Origin: Thioalkalivibrio nitratireducens DSM 14787
GTDB taxonomy: Bacteria > Pseudomonadota > Gammaproteobacteria > Ectothiorhodospirales > Ectothiorhodospiraceae
NCBI RefSeq assembly: GCF_000321415.2
Contig: NC_019902.2
Span: 1,922,001-1,986,000, forward strand
Length of the DNA stretch: 64,000 bases
Direction: 5' to 3'
The notes beneath the pieces are model-generated. The model was not told where the DNA came from and ran no database searches. It worked only from the letters and a program-made list of their open reading frames with translations. Position 1 is the stretch's first letter. Each line of letters opens with the position of its first letter. The translations under genes were made by a program, and so were the position numbers. Shown here one piece after another: positions 8,482-17,404 of this stretch.

Positions 8482-10341
8482 TCAGTACTTCAGGAGCGAA
8501 CGGCCGCCGCGGCCGCCGCCGCCGAACACCACGTGCCAGTCGCCGTCGATCCAGACCCATTCCTGCGGCACGTGATCCTCGCGCGGCTCCATCTCGAAGG
8601 CCTCGCCCTCGACGATGGTTTCGGGAACCGCAATCTTGACTTGGGTCACGGTCGCCCCGAAGCGGCCATGGACATCGCCGCCGACGACTTCCTGCTCGAG
8701 AAACTGCAGCTGCGCTTGCGCCGACGTATAACCCTGACGATTGACGATCGCCCGGTACGCCGGGTCGAAGTAATCGTACACCGCTGCGTGGTCGCCCTCG
8801 ACCCGCAGCTTCCAGAACTCGGCGACGCGCTCCATCAGCCGTTCGCGCGTGGCCTCGCCCTCGCCGACCGCTGCGGCCGCGAGCGCATCGACCGCCCAGC
8901 CATCGTCGCCGAGCGGCACCATCTGGAACGCGCGCCGGGCTTCGCGATGGCCCTCGAACTGCTCGTAGAACAGCGTCACCGCGTTCTCTTCGGCGTGCAA
9001 TGCGGGAAACCTGCGCGGCCCATCGCCTGCCGCCTCGACCGCCGCAGCCGGGCTCCAGCTCTCGCCGCCGTCGACCGAGCGGCTGAGGTAGATGTTCGCG
9101 CGCACCTCGCGGTAATCCTCCCAGGCCGCGACCAGGGTACCCTCAGGCGTCACCGCCAACGCCGGGTTCCACGAGCGCGTCAGATCCGGATCCTTGCCGA
9201 CGTCGAGACGCTCGAGTTCGCCCAGCCACACACCTTCCCGGGCATCGAGCCGGCCGGCGCCGATCCGGTAGCCGAACGGGCGGTTGAACTCGTTGCGCCC
9301 TTCGGGCCGCCAGGTGAACAGCACATGCACCACGCCGTCGTGCACCGCGGCGACGGTCTGGCTGACCTCGTCCAGTTCCTCGGTGCCCGGAAGCGGCGGG
9401 ATATCCTCCCAGGTGGTACCGCCATCGGGCGAGCGAAAGCCGTACAAGCCCGGGCGCTCCCACTGATGGTAGCCCAGGATCACCGGCGTGCCGTCGGCGT
9501 CGACCAGCACGTCACCGGTGAAAAATCCCTGATCGAAACGCGCCAGTTCGCGCGGCTCGCTCCATTCCTCCCAGTCTGCGTCGGATACGCGCACCATGAA
9601 ACGCGTCCCTTCCTCCTGCTGACCGCCGACCAACTCGCGCCAGGTCACGACCAGCCGCTCACCCGAAACCGTGACAAACGGTTCGAAGGCGACCGGCGCC
9701 CGCCCCTCGGCGCGGTCGAGCAGTACATCCTGCTCCGGCCAGGTCTCGCCGCCGTCGCGCGAGATAGTCACGAACACCCGGTAGCGCGCCACGCGCTCGT
9801 CGTGGTAGACGACCGCGACGCGCCCTGTGCCGTCGCTGGCCAGCTGCGGCGGCGGCAGCACGCCGTTCGAGGCGTTCACCTTCACGGGTTCGCCGAGCAC
9901 CGGCGTGCCCTCCGCTTCGTCTTCGAGTACCCGGCGCAGGTACAGGTGCTTGCCGGCGTCGTCCAATTTCTGCCACCAGAGCAGGAACAGCCCCTCGGGG
10001 CGCGAGTGCACCTGGAAATACCCGCCGCCCGGTTTCTCGACCTCATCGTCATCGTCGACCACGGTGTCGGCGCCGCGGCCGCGGTAGACGACGCGGCCCT
10101 CTGGGTTCAGAAACAACAGTCGCGGACTGCCGTCCGCCATCGCGACCCCAGCCGCCTGCTCGGGCACGCGCCCGCCCGGCGCAGCGATCGCCGGCCGCGG
10201 ACGCGGCAATGCGTCGCCCACCGACGCTTCTGCCTTCGACTCGGCCCCGGCATCCCCCGCAGTCCCGTCTTCGGCCGCTGCCGACACGCCGGGACCCAGC
10301 AGCAGGGCCGGCGCCAACACCATCCAATACCAACGCATCAA
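8482..10341 (-). CDS. Secreted BNR/Asp-box repeat protein with C-terminal NTF2-like domain
   Basis: The product is 619 aa. It begins with a signal peptide (MMRWYWMVLAPALLLG, cleavage likely after VSAAA). Three Asp-box motifs of the sialidase type are visible: SRDGGETW, SPDGGTTW and SVDGGESW, spaced through a beta-propeller-like region. The last about 120 residues form a separate module (ERVAEFWKLRVEGDHAAVYDYF onward, ending WIDGDWHVVF) that looks like an NTF2-like/SnoaL domain. No sialidase catalytic arginine triad could be assigned, so I do not call it a sialidase. It probably acts in the periplasm or outside the cell. It follows a terminated gene and may share transcription with the ABC exporter genes downstream. 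Confidence 0.75.
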   Translation of the reverse strand: MMRWYWMVLAPALLLGPGVSAAAEDGTAGDAGAESKAEASVGDALPRPRPAIAAPGGRVPEQAAGVAMADGSPRLLFLNPEGRVVYRGRGADTVVDDDDEVEKPGGGYFQVHSRPEGLFLLWWQKLDDAGKHLYLRRVLEDEAEGTPVLGEPVKVNASNGVLPPPQLASDGTGRVAVVYHDERVARYRVFVTISRDGGETWPEQDVLLDRAEGRAPVAFEPFVTVSGERLVVTWRELVGGQQEEGTRFMVRVSDADWEEWSEPRELARFDQGFFTGDVLVDADGTPVILGYHQWERPGLYGFRSPDGGTTWEDIPPLPGTEELDEVSQTVAAVHDGVVHVLFTWRPEGRNEFNRPFGYRIGAGRLDAREGVWLGELERLDVGKDPDLTRSWNPALAVTPEGTLVAAWEDYREVRANIYLSRSVDGGESWSPAAAVEAAGDGPRRFPALHAEENAVTLFYEQFEGHREARRAFQMVPLGDDGWAVDALAAAAVGEGEATRERLMERVAEFWKLRVEGDHAAVYDYFDPAYRAIVNRQGYTSAQAQLQFLEQEVVGGDVHGRFGATVTQVKIAVPETIVEGEAFEMEPREDHVPQEWVWIDGDWHVVFGGGGRGGRSLLKY

Positions 10342-10373
10342 ATCGTACCTCGCAAAACCTACCGATCCTTCCG

Positions 10374-10402
10374 AAAAAAAGGGCGGGCCCGCAGGCCCGC
10401 CC
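10374..10402 (-). terminator. Rho-independent terminator after the 10425-11528 gene
   Basis: A perfect 9-bp GC stem (10381-10389 with 10394-10402, loop CGCA) is followed on the minus strand by seven T residues (plus-strand A at 10374-10380). It lies 23 bases past the stop codon of the secreted-protein gene and before the BNR-repeat gene, so it should insulate the two. Confidence 0.88.
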
Positions 10403-10424
10403 CGTCACGCGATCCGCGCCTCGA

Positions 10425-11528
10425 TCAGCGGATGTTCGGCCAGGGGTTCTCCTCGCTCATCGTCTTCATCGGAACGCCCATCGCATTCGTGCTTTCGAAC
10501 TTGGTCACGAGCGTGCCCGTGGCACGGCATTCCGCAACACCAGCGACGTCGGTTCCAGGCAAAATACCGGCACCGATGCAGCTATCACCCGCATTGAAAG
10601 GAGTTCCAAAGAGATTCTCGTTCAGACGCGGATCGTTGAACGCCCAGTACATCCCGCCGCTCTGCGTGTGGTTCTGCCCCGGAGCGGTCAGGAAGTCGTC
10701 CCGCGTGATCGTGTCGTAGCAAGTCACGCGCTTGGTCCGGGCACCCGAGTTGAACACCTCGTCGCGGTTCCAGACACCGCCGAACAGCGGCTGGATCAGC
10801 ACCTCGCCGTCCCAGTTCGGCAGCCGTGCCATGTTGGTGCCGGTGACCAGCACGAACCACTCGGTATCCACCGGGCCGGTCGGGTACCAGCTGTACATGT
10901 GCGTCAGATGCGTGGTCAGGCCCAGCGTGTTGAAGTTGCCGATCGCCTGGCCGCCGGACAGCGCGCCGCCGTTCGCGATGTCATTGATGCCCTTGTACGC
11001 GGTCACGAAACCGTCCGCGGCGTCGACGATGATGATCTGACCCCACATGGCCGCCTCGGGATCGTCGTTGGCAACGATCAGGAAGCCCTCGGTCTGATCC
11101 ATCAACAGATAGGCCGGGAACGATGCATCACCGGTCAGGCCTGCGATGTCGAGCCCGCTGAAGGACGGGTCGTTCACGGTCTGCTGGATCAGGTCGAAGT
11201 CGGACATGCTGCCGGACGCGTCGTTGTGCCAGCAGGTGCCGTTGACCGGATCCTCGTACTGCCACACGTAGTGCAGCCGGTTCGCCTGGAAATCGGGGCT
11301 ATTGATCCCGACACCGGGGATGTTCCCGGAAGACCACGCAGCCGGAGGGGCTGCGCCGTCAATGACGGTCCGCTTGATAAAGCCACCGAGCGACGACTGC
11401 AGCGAGAGGAACGAGAAGCTGCCCGCCCCGGTCTTGAAATACGGGAACAGCAGTTCGTCGGACTGGGCCTGGGTCGCACCCAGCGCAAGCGCCGCACCCA
11501 GAGCGAGAGACAGGACTTTCTTTTTCAT
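10425..11528 (-). CDS. Secreted protein of unknown function
   Basis: The product is 367 aa with an obvious signal peptide (MKKKVLSLALGAALALGATQAQS, cleavage near residue 22). The ATG at 11528 is preceded by AAGGAG at good spacing. The mature protein is rich in aromatic residues, Gly and Asn, and carries four cysteines outside the signal peptide, the first in NGTCWHN. I recognise no catalytic domain, metal motif, membrane anchor or PEP-CTERM tail. The strong terminator downstream and good ribosome site suggest an independently and well expressed gene. It could be a substrate of the nearby type II secretion system, but nothing in the sequence proves that. Confidence 0.8.
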   Translation of the reverse strand: MKKKVLSLALGAALALGATQAQSDELLFPYFKTGAGSFSFLSLQSSLGGFIKRTVIDGAAPPAAWSSGNIPGVGINSPDFQANRLHYVWQYEDPVNGTCWHNDASGSMSDFDLIQQTVNDPSFSGLDIAGLTGDASFPAYLLMDQTEGFLIVANDDPEAAMWGQIIIVDAADGFVTAYKGINDIANGGALSGGQAIGNFNTLGLTTHLTHMYSWYPTGPVDTEWFVLVTGTNMARLPNWDGEVLIQPLFGGVWNRDEVFNSGARTKRVTCYDTITRDDFLTAPGQNHTQSGGMYWAFNDPRLNENLFGTPFNAGDSCIGAGILPGTDVAGVAECRATGTLVTKFESTNAMGVPMKTMSEENPWPNIR

Positions 11529-11608
11529 CGTTGAGGCTCCTTATTGATCTTTAGCTGGTATATCTAACATGGTTACTGACCGACATCGATCTCGGCCCAG
11601 TCGCATCA

Positions 11609-11959
11609 CTAATCGCTGTTGTCCTTTTGAACCACGTCGCAGGTGCCCATCACCCACCCTTCGTGGAGGTTCTTAGGCACCGGAACGCCGGCAATCGAGT
11701 GGTCCTCCCATTCCGAGGAGAGGACGATCGCGTCATCGCTGGCCAAGGCGCACATTTCTACATACGGAACCTTATAGCCACTGGGAACTTTGCCGCAGAT
11801 GTGCTTTGCACGACTTTCGCTGATCCCCGCTCGTTCAGCCACAAACCAGCAGTTGTCATATTTACCATCTTTACCATCGCTGTTCGACTGGACGGGCCCA
11901 GCCCCGAACAGCATGCCCACCGCGGCTCCCGCGGCGACAAGTTTCAATGCCGTCTTCAT
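11609..11959 (-). CDS. Small secreted cysteine-containing protein of unknown function
   Basis: The product is 116 aa from the ATG at 11959, chosen because AAGGAG precedes it and because it opens a signal peptide (MKTALKLVAAGAAVGMLFGAG). The longer in-frame extension to 12061 is not needed. The mature chain is short, charged and contains four cysteines (NCWF, HIC, EMC, GTC) that could form two disulfides. I know no family for it. It sits 80 bp upstream of the larger secreted-protein gene on the same strand and could be co-transcribed with it. Confidence 0.65.
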   Translation of the reverse strand: MKTALKLVAAGAAVGMLFGAGPVQSNSDGKDGKYDNCWFVAERAGISESRAKHICGKVPSGYKVPYVEMCALASDDAIVLSSEWEDHSIAGVPVPKNLHEGWVMGTCDVVQKDNSD

Positions 11960-12655
11960 CTGATCGCTTCTCCTTATTGCCCTGTTCGTTTCCACAAAAG
12001 GCGCCCACCCAGATGACGCCCATTTACAACACCCGGTGCGCAAAACCAACACCTGGCGCAAGACTACGCGGCCGGCGGCCCAACTGTCAAGGCGTGCAAC
12101 CCGGGATCTCCAGCCCCGTAGATGTCATCGGAGCGCGCCCCGCCCGGAGACGCGCCGCTTATCCCGCACGCGTTAACCCCACCGCGCGGGCGCGCGGGCG
12201 TGGTATCGCTGTGAAGTCGCTGCCGTGGGGCGGGGGGGGGGCTGCAAGTCGATAACCCGGTCCGAAAGCTTCCATGACGTACGCTCCTGCCCGCCTGCGC
12301 ATCGGGGATGTTGAACCGATTCCCTAAAAGCTAATGTAGACTGACGGCAACCGCGGCGCAAGGGCTGCACCCCGCGGGTCGACGATTTTTTTCTACCGGC
12401 GAGCGGGCACAACGCAGTATTTCGAGGACCGAGCGGTCGAGTCGTATCCCGGTGGAGCGCGAGACCGAAGACTCCGACGTTTGGCGCGGCCAGGAAACGC
12501 GCACGGCCACGGGGCTCCGGCAGTGGCTGCAGCGCCGGATGTCGCTGGCGCGGGCGATTCGCGCAGCGCCGGGGGTCGCCCAGGGCGCTGATCGATCCGG
12601 CGACGGGGCGCGCCCAGGCGCCATCGGATGGGCGCCGGTGAAGCACTGCGGCGGC
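11960..12655. other. Gene-free 0.7-kb stretch with a poly-G tract
   Basis: No frame here is protein-like. It contains a run of ten G (12232-12241) and a seven-T run on the plus strand near 12386-12392 that follows GC-rich sequence but no plus-strand gene. I see no recognisable RNA, repeat or mobile-element remnant. Confidence 0.5.
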
Positions 12656-14512
12656 TCACCGGCGCCCGCCCGGCGACCGGACGCGCCCGAGCCGCTGCCG
12701 CCCGCGGCGCAGGAGGCGATACACCCGCACGACCAGGCGCCGGGAGTGCGCCTGTTCCAGCTGCTGGAGGCGCGCGGCCGCTTGCCGATGCTGCTCCGCA
12801 ACGGCATCGATCTCCTGGCGATGCTGCTGCCGCAGGCGGTCGATCTCCTGGCGATGCTGTTCTTGCATCCCGGCACTACGGTCCTGCAGGTCCCGATGCT
12901 GCTCGGCCAGCGCCTGGTGCAGCCGCTGCTGCGCCTCCAGCGCGTGGCGCTGACGCGCCGTTTCCTCCGCGAGGCGCTGCCGTGCCTGCTCGCGCTCGAG
13001 CGATTCCTGGCGCACGCGGCGGTATTCGCCGAAGATCGCGTCCAGCGCCGACGCGTCCCAACGCGCGCGCCATTTCGCGTACAGGCGCTGGCGATGTGCC
13101 GATGCATCGGCCGACCGCGCGTGCACCAGCCCGACGCCGGAACCGCCGCCGCTGCGGTAGGTCGCGGAGAGGCGGTCGACACGGGCGAACGGCGTATGGC
13201 ACGCGGCCTGCAGCCAGAAATCCCAGTCCTCGTAGACGTCCAGATCCTCGTCGAACCGGCATCCGGCGGCCAGCAGGTCGCGATGGAATACCACCGCGTG
13301 GATCGGGATGAAGTTCTCGTACGCCAGCCGGTGGGCATTGAACGGCTCGTGCATCACCCGCACGATCCCGCCCTGCCCCTCCGGCCCCCGGTCGACGACG
13401 CGCACGCCCGCGTACGCGGCGCGCAGCGAGGGATGGTTCTGCAGATGCCCGACCAGCCCGGCCAGGTGGTCGGGATCGAGCAGGTCGTCGTCGTCGAGAA
13501 ACGCGATGAACGTTCCGTTGGCCGCGTCCAGCCCCCGATTGGCGGCCCGGCTGCGCGACAGCGGCACGCCGGCCGCCACCGAGCGCAGCGGGAAGCGACC
13601 GCACCATTCGGGCAACGGCGGATGCCCGCGCCCGAGCGCGTCGACCACGACGACCTCGACCCGGGGATAGGTCTGCAGCGCCAGCGAATCGAGCGCTTCC
13701 TGCAACGCCGCACGCCCCATGCTGCGCACCACGACCGATACCAACGGCTGGGTCTGTTCGTCGAGCGGCAGGCCGCGTTCCGCGGCCCAGCGCGCCGCGC
13801 TCGCGTAGAGCGCCATCGGGTCCTTGGCGATCTCGGCCGCGGTGGCCACGCAGTACGCCTCGGCGGCCTCGACCTCGGGACCGAGGGTATACGACCGGAA
13901 CCGGTTCAGCGCCTCGACATGCCCCTGGTAGTCGCGCTGGCGTATCTGGCTGGCGAACACCGCCATGGCCGCGCGCTTGCGCGGCAGTAGATCGGTCACG
14001 TCGAGCAGCCGGTTCGGCCGCAGCGGAACCCCCACTTCGTACATCGCGAGCCGCAGTTCGCCGCCGACGCGGCGCACCGCCTCCGCCGCCACCATGCCAA
14101 GCGCCCGGTGGTCCGGGTGCATCTCGAGCACCGAGGGCGCATAGAGCAGGCGCGTGCCGGACCCGCGCAGCGTATCGACCACGCGCTGCACCAGCCACTC
14201 GCCATAACGGACGCCGCGGTCCGGGAGCCCCCAGAACTCCGGATCCCCATACCCCAGCAACCGGCCCGCCGCCCGGCTCTCGCGCTGGCGCTCGCGGGCG
14301 TAGTCGACGGCACTGCCGCTGTCAGGCGGGGCTTCCGCCGCCCCGTCGGTGACGACGATCACGCGCACGGGATCGCCCGCATCGACGTGGCGCAGGATCG
14401 CCCCGCCGCAGCCGAAGACCTCGTCGTCGGGATGCGGAGCGAGCACCACCGCTGGGCCGCGACCCAGTGCCTGCACACACTCGTAGGGTACGTGCCGTTC
14501 TTCCATCAGCAT
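12656..14512 (-). CDS. PIG-L deacetylase - GT2 glycosyltransferase - coiled-coil fusion
   Basis: The product is 618 aa with three modules. Residues 1-235 are a PIG-L/LmbE-type N-acetyl-sugar deacetylase, with the metal motif HPDDE (27-31) and a second HPDHR (132-136). Residues 257-470 are a GT-A family 2 glycosyltransferase starting VSVVVRSMGR, with a DDDD acidic patch (340-343) and EDWDFW (428-433). Residues about 498-595 are a Gln/Arg/Glu-rich coiled coil with EQHRQEIDRL-type repeats, and the tail is basic. It probably deacetylates an amino sugar and transfers a sugar during surface-glycan synthesis. It follows gspD by 71 bp on the same strand, and its GT2 domain is paralogous to the first GT2 domain of the 26255-28927 protein. 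Confidence 0.88.
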   Translation of the reverse strand: MLMEERHVPYECVQALGRGPAVVLAPHPDDEVFGCGGAILRHVDAGDPVRVIVVTDGAAEAPPDSGSAVDYARERQRESRAAGRLLGYGDPEFWGLPDRGVRYGEWLVQRVVDTLRGSGTRLLYAPSVLEMHPDHRALGMVAAEAVRRVGGELRLAMYEVGVPLRPNRLLDVTDLLPRKRAAMAVFASQIRQRDYQGHVEALNRFRSYTLGPEVEAAEAYCVATAAEIAKDPMALYASAARWAAERGLPLDEQTQPLVSVVVRSMGRAALQEALDSLALQTYPRVEVVVVDALGRGHPPLPEWCGRFPLRSVAAGVPLSRSRAANRGLDAANGTFIAFLDDDDLLDPDHLAGLVGHLQNHPSLRAAYAGVRVVDRGPEGQGGIVRVMHEPFNAHRLAYENFIPIHAVVFHRDLLAAGCRFDEDLDVYEDWDFWLQAACHTPFARVDRLSATYRSGGGSGVGLVHARSADASAHRQRLYAKWRARWDASALDAIFGEYRRVRQESLEREQARQRLAEETARQRHALEAQQRLHQALAEQHRDLQDRSAGMQEQHRQEIDRLRQQHRQEIDAVAEQHRQAAARLQQLEQAHSRRLVVRVYRLLRRGRQRLGRVRSPGGRR

Positions 14513-14583
14513 CCCTTCCCCGGCACCGGCCCCGTCCCTCCCGGATCCGCCCTAGCGGGCTGCCGCGGGGTGGCTCCCGCAGT

Positions 14584-16824
14584 TCATTCTGCGTTCACTC
14601 CGGCCGCCGGTTCAACGGGCGCCTGCGCAGGCTGCGAAGCCCAGTCACCGAGCCCCTCCATCCGGCGCCGGAACTCCTCGGTGACCACGCGCGTCTCGGT
14701 CACGTCGCGCGCGACCTGCGGCGTGATCAGAACGAGCAGTTCGGTGCGCTGCATCGAGGTACGCGTCGTTCCGAACAGCGGGCCGAACAACGGCATCCGG
14801 TGCAGACCCGGAACCCCCGTCTCGGTACGGCTGTTGCTGTCGCGAATCAGCCCGCCCAGTACCACGGTCTCGCCGCTCTGCACCGCGACGGAACTCTCGA
14901 TCAGGCGCTGCTGGATCGTCGGCGAGTCGATGCCCGATGTGGTGGTGCGCGCCACATCGTTGACCTCCTGTTTCACGTCCATCAGCACCATGCCGCCCGC
15001 GTTCACCCGCGGGGTGACCTCGAGGCTCACGCCGGTGTCGCGGAACTGGATGTTGCTGACGATCACCGGGCTGTCGGTCACCACCGACGCGGTCTCGGTC
15101 GTGCGCACCGGTACCTGGTCGCCGACCCGGATCACGGCGGTCTGATTGTCGAGCACCATCACCGACGGCGAGGACAGCACGTTGACGAGCGAGTCCTCCG
15201 CCAGCGCGCTCAGCACCGCACGCACCTGGCTCGCACTGTCGACGATCGAGTAGTTGAACCCGGGAAAGGTCTGCGCAAGCGTCGCGGAGTCACTCGACCC
15301 GAATATGCCGCGACCCCGATAACCACTGCCGAGGTTGTCCTTGAAAAACCACTGCAGCCCGTATCGCAGTTCGTCGGACAGGGTCACTTCGACGATGGTC
15401 GCATCGACCAACACCTGCATCGGCGGAATATCCAGCTCGCGGACCGCCGCCTCGATGACTTCGTAATCGCGCGCACTCGCGAGCACCAGCAGCGCGTTGT
15501 TGCGGTCGTCGGCAATGATGCGGACCTCGCCGTCGAGCGTGCCGGAGACCGTCCCGGCATCGATCACCGTCGCCTCGGCAACCGACCGGCCGCCGGCCCG
15601 TTCGGCCGATGCTTCCTGCGTGCCGCCGAGTTCGACCGCGGTCATGCCCGGCGCCAGCGAGGCCTCCGGTTCGGCGCGGGGCACCCCCGAGCCGGTGTAG
15701 ACCTGCGTCAACACCTCGGCAACGTCCGCGGCCTTGCCGTTCTGCATCCGGTAGACGTGCAGCCGCGGCGTGTGCACGTCGCGGCTGCGGTCGAGCCGGG
15801 TGATCCATTCCTTCGCCTCGTCGAGGTAACGCGGCTGCGGGGTGATCACGAGCAATGCGTTCAGTCGCTGCACCGGGATCAGGCGGAACAGCCCGAACAC
15901 CGGAGACTCCGGATCGGCCAGAACGCGCTGCAAGGCATCGGCCACCGCGTCCACCTCGGCATTCTTCAGCGTGAAGAGGCCAACGGACATCCCCTTCAGC
16001 CAATCGACGTCGAAGATCTCGACGGTTTCCAGCCACTGCGCCAGCTCGCGCCGCGTCCCCGCCAGAATCAACAGATTGCGGTTCCGGTCCACGCGTACCG
16101 CCGAACCGGGAGTGAGAAAGGGTTCCAGGATCTTGTACATCTCGGCGGCACCGATGTACTCCAGAGGCACGATACGCACGCCGAAACCGGGGTCGCCCGC
16201 CCGAAGCCCCGGCGCGACAGTGCCCTGCAGCGCCCGGTCGCGCGGCATCACCTGGTGGACTCCATCGACCGGAACGATCACCACCCCGCGCAGGCGCAGG
16301 ATCTGCTCGAGGGTCGGCAACAGCGCGTCGCGCGACAACGGCCGCGTGGTCTGCAACGTGACCTGCCCCTGCACGCCGTCCTCGATCAGGTAGTTCAGCT
16401 CCAGGAGTTCGCCCAGCACGAAGCTGACCACCTCGCGCAGGTCCGCGGCCTCGAAGTTCAGCGAGACGTCTCCGGTCGGCTCCTCGGCACGAACGGCACG
16501 CGCGGCGCGTTCGGCGTCGAAGAACTCGCCGGAACCCCGGAGAATTTCGTCCTCGATGCGCGCATCCGCGCGCAGCCCGCCCGGGGCATCCGGCGCTTGG
16601 CGCGCGGCCGGTGTACCGGGCAACGCGGCATCCGGCGGCGGCGTCGCCTGACCCGGCAGTGTCCGCGGTCCGCCGGATCCGCTGTCAGGCTCCAGCGTCG
16701 CGCAGGACCACAGGAACAGCGCGGCCGCGACGAGCCCCCCGGCACGCAGCGCCAGCCGAGCAACCCGCCACGCTGCCCCGGGCGACCCGGCCACACGCAC
16801 TCTACCCTTCGTTCCCGATACCAT
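14584..16824 (-). CDS. gspD: Type II secretion secretin GspD
   Basis: The product is 746 aa, a usual GspD length. The N-terminus is a lipoprotein signal with the lipidated Cys at 41 (LWSCATL), preceded by an RBS (AGAGGA). N0-N3 ring domains follow, then the secretin homology region with VPVRTTETASV and the strongly conserved VVLGGLIRDS block near residue 650. It forms the outer-membrane channel of the type II secretion system. Its start overlaps the end of the gspN-like gene by 23 bases. It is the last gsp gene of the operon, as in the Xanthomonas xps order E-F-G-H-I-J-K-L-M-N-D. Confidence 0.96.
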   Translation of the reverse strand: MVSGTKGRVRVAGSPGAAWRVARLALRAGGLVAAALFLWSCATLEPDSGSGGPRTLPGQATPPPDAALPGTPAARQAPDAPGGLRADARIEDEILRGSGEFFDAERAARAVRAEEPTGDVSLNFEAADLREVVSFVLGELLELNYLIEDGVQGQVTLQTTRPLSRDALLPTLEQILRLRGVVIVPVDGVHQVMPRDRALQGTVAPGLRAGDPGFGVRIVPLEYIGAAEMYKILEPFLTPGSAVRVDRNRNLLILAGTRRELAQWLETVEIFDVDWLKGMSVGLFTLKNAEVDAVADALQRVLADPESPVFGLFRLIPVQRLNALLVITPQPRYLDEAKEWITRLDRSRDVHTPRLHVYRMQNGKAADVAEVLTQVYTGSGVPRAEPEASLAPGMTAVELGGTQEASAERAGGRSVAEATVIDAGTVSGTLDGEVRIIADDRNNALLVLASARDYEVIEAAVRELDIPPMQVLVDATIVEVTLSDELRYGLQWFFKDNLGSGYRGRGIFGSSDSATLAQTFPGFNYSIVDSASQVRAVLSALAEDSLVNVLSSPSVMVLDNQTAVIRVGDQVPVRTTETASVVTDSPVIVSNIQFRDTGVSLEVTPRVNAGGMVLMDVKQEVNDVARTTTSGIDSPTIQQRLIESSVAVQSGETVVLGGLIRDSNSRTETGVPGLHRMPLFGPLFGTTRTSMQRTELLVLITPQVARDVTETRVVTEEFRRRMEGLGDWASQPAQAPVEPAAGVNAE

Positions 16825-17404
16825 TTGTGTCCTCTTCGAATATATTGCCTGGAATCTCTTCCAGCCTGCCGTCCGGCACCTGATCCCCGATACGCCGGGC
16901 GGCTTCTCCGGTCCGCCGTTCCGGCCGCAGCGGCAGGATCATGGTCCCGGCCTGCGAGCGCAGTTCGACCTGGTCGGCCGCGACCGCTTCCAGCACCCAG
17001 TCTCCCCGCGCGTCGCCCTCGCGCAGCACGAAGCTGCGGCCGCTCTCGCGATCGCGCACGATCGCGAAACGCCCTTCGGGCGCGATCACGGTGCTGGTCA
17101 GCACCCAGGCCTCGGGGCTGCGTTCCAACGGCGCCGGCACGGCCTCCGCCTCGTCGACACGCGGCCGGCGCCCGGGCACGAACAGCGGACGGTCGCGCAG
17201 CTCCAGCGCGGGCGCCAGTTCCGGCAGCACCGGCAGCGCCAGGTCGGCAGGCGCCACCGCCGGAAGCTCCCGCTGTACCGTCGCGAGCAGTGCGTCGCGC
17301 CGCTCCTCGTACCAGCGATGCATCAACCATGCCTCGACGGCTAGCGCTACCAGCAGCAGCAGCGCCACCAGCGCCAGCGGGACGCGGACGCCACGCACGG
17401 TCAT
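16802..17404 (-). CDS. gspN: Type II secretion GspN/GspC-like inner-membrane protein
   Basis: The product is 200 aa with a single N-terminal transmembrane helix (8-27), a Pro/Leu-rich linker, RPLFVPGRRP (72-81) and a homology-region-like beta domain (about 98-160). This matches the XpsN/GspC type that links the inner-membrane platform to the secretin. Its position between gspM and gspD is that of xpsN in Xanthomonas, which has no separate gspC. I therefore call it GspN, functionally GspC-like. The start overlaps the gspM stop (ATGA). Confidence 0.8.
   Translation of the reverse strand: MTVRGVRVPLALVALLLLVALAVEAWLMHRWYEERRDALLATVQRELPAVAPADLALPVLPELAPALELRDRPLFVPGRRPRVDEAEAVPAPLERSPEAWVLTSTVIAPEGRFAIVRDRESGRSFVLREGDARGDWVLEAVAADQVELRSQAGTMILPLRPERRTGEAARRIGDQVPDGRLEEIPGNIFEEDTNGIGNEG

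Noticed and set aside
9650-9700. GGTTCGAA-type T-loop sequence suggesting a tRNA
   Set aside because: The same heptamers occur inside clear coding regions and no cloverleaf can be built around them.
8482-10341. Sialidase
   Set aside because: Asp boxes are present, but the catalytic arginines, Tyr and Asp of sialidases could not be assigned.
11960-12061. N-terminal extension of the small secreted protein
   Set aside because: A well-placed RBS and signal peptide begin at 11959, so the extra 34 codons are unlikely to be translated.
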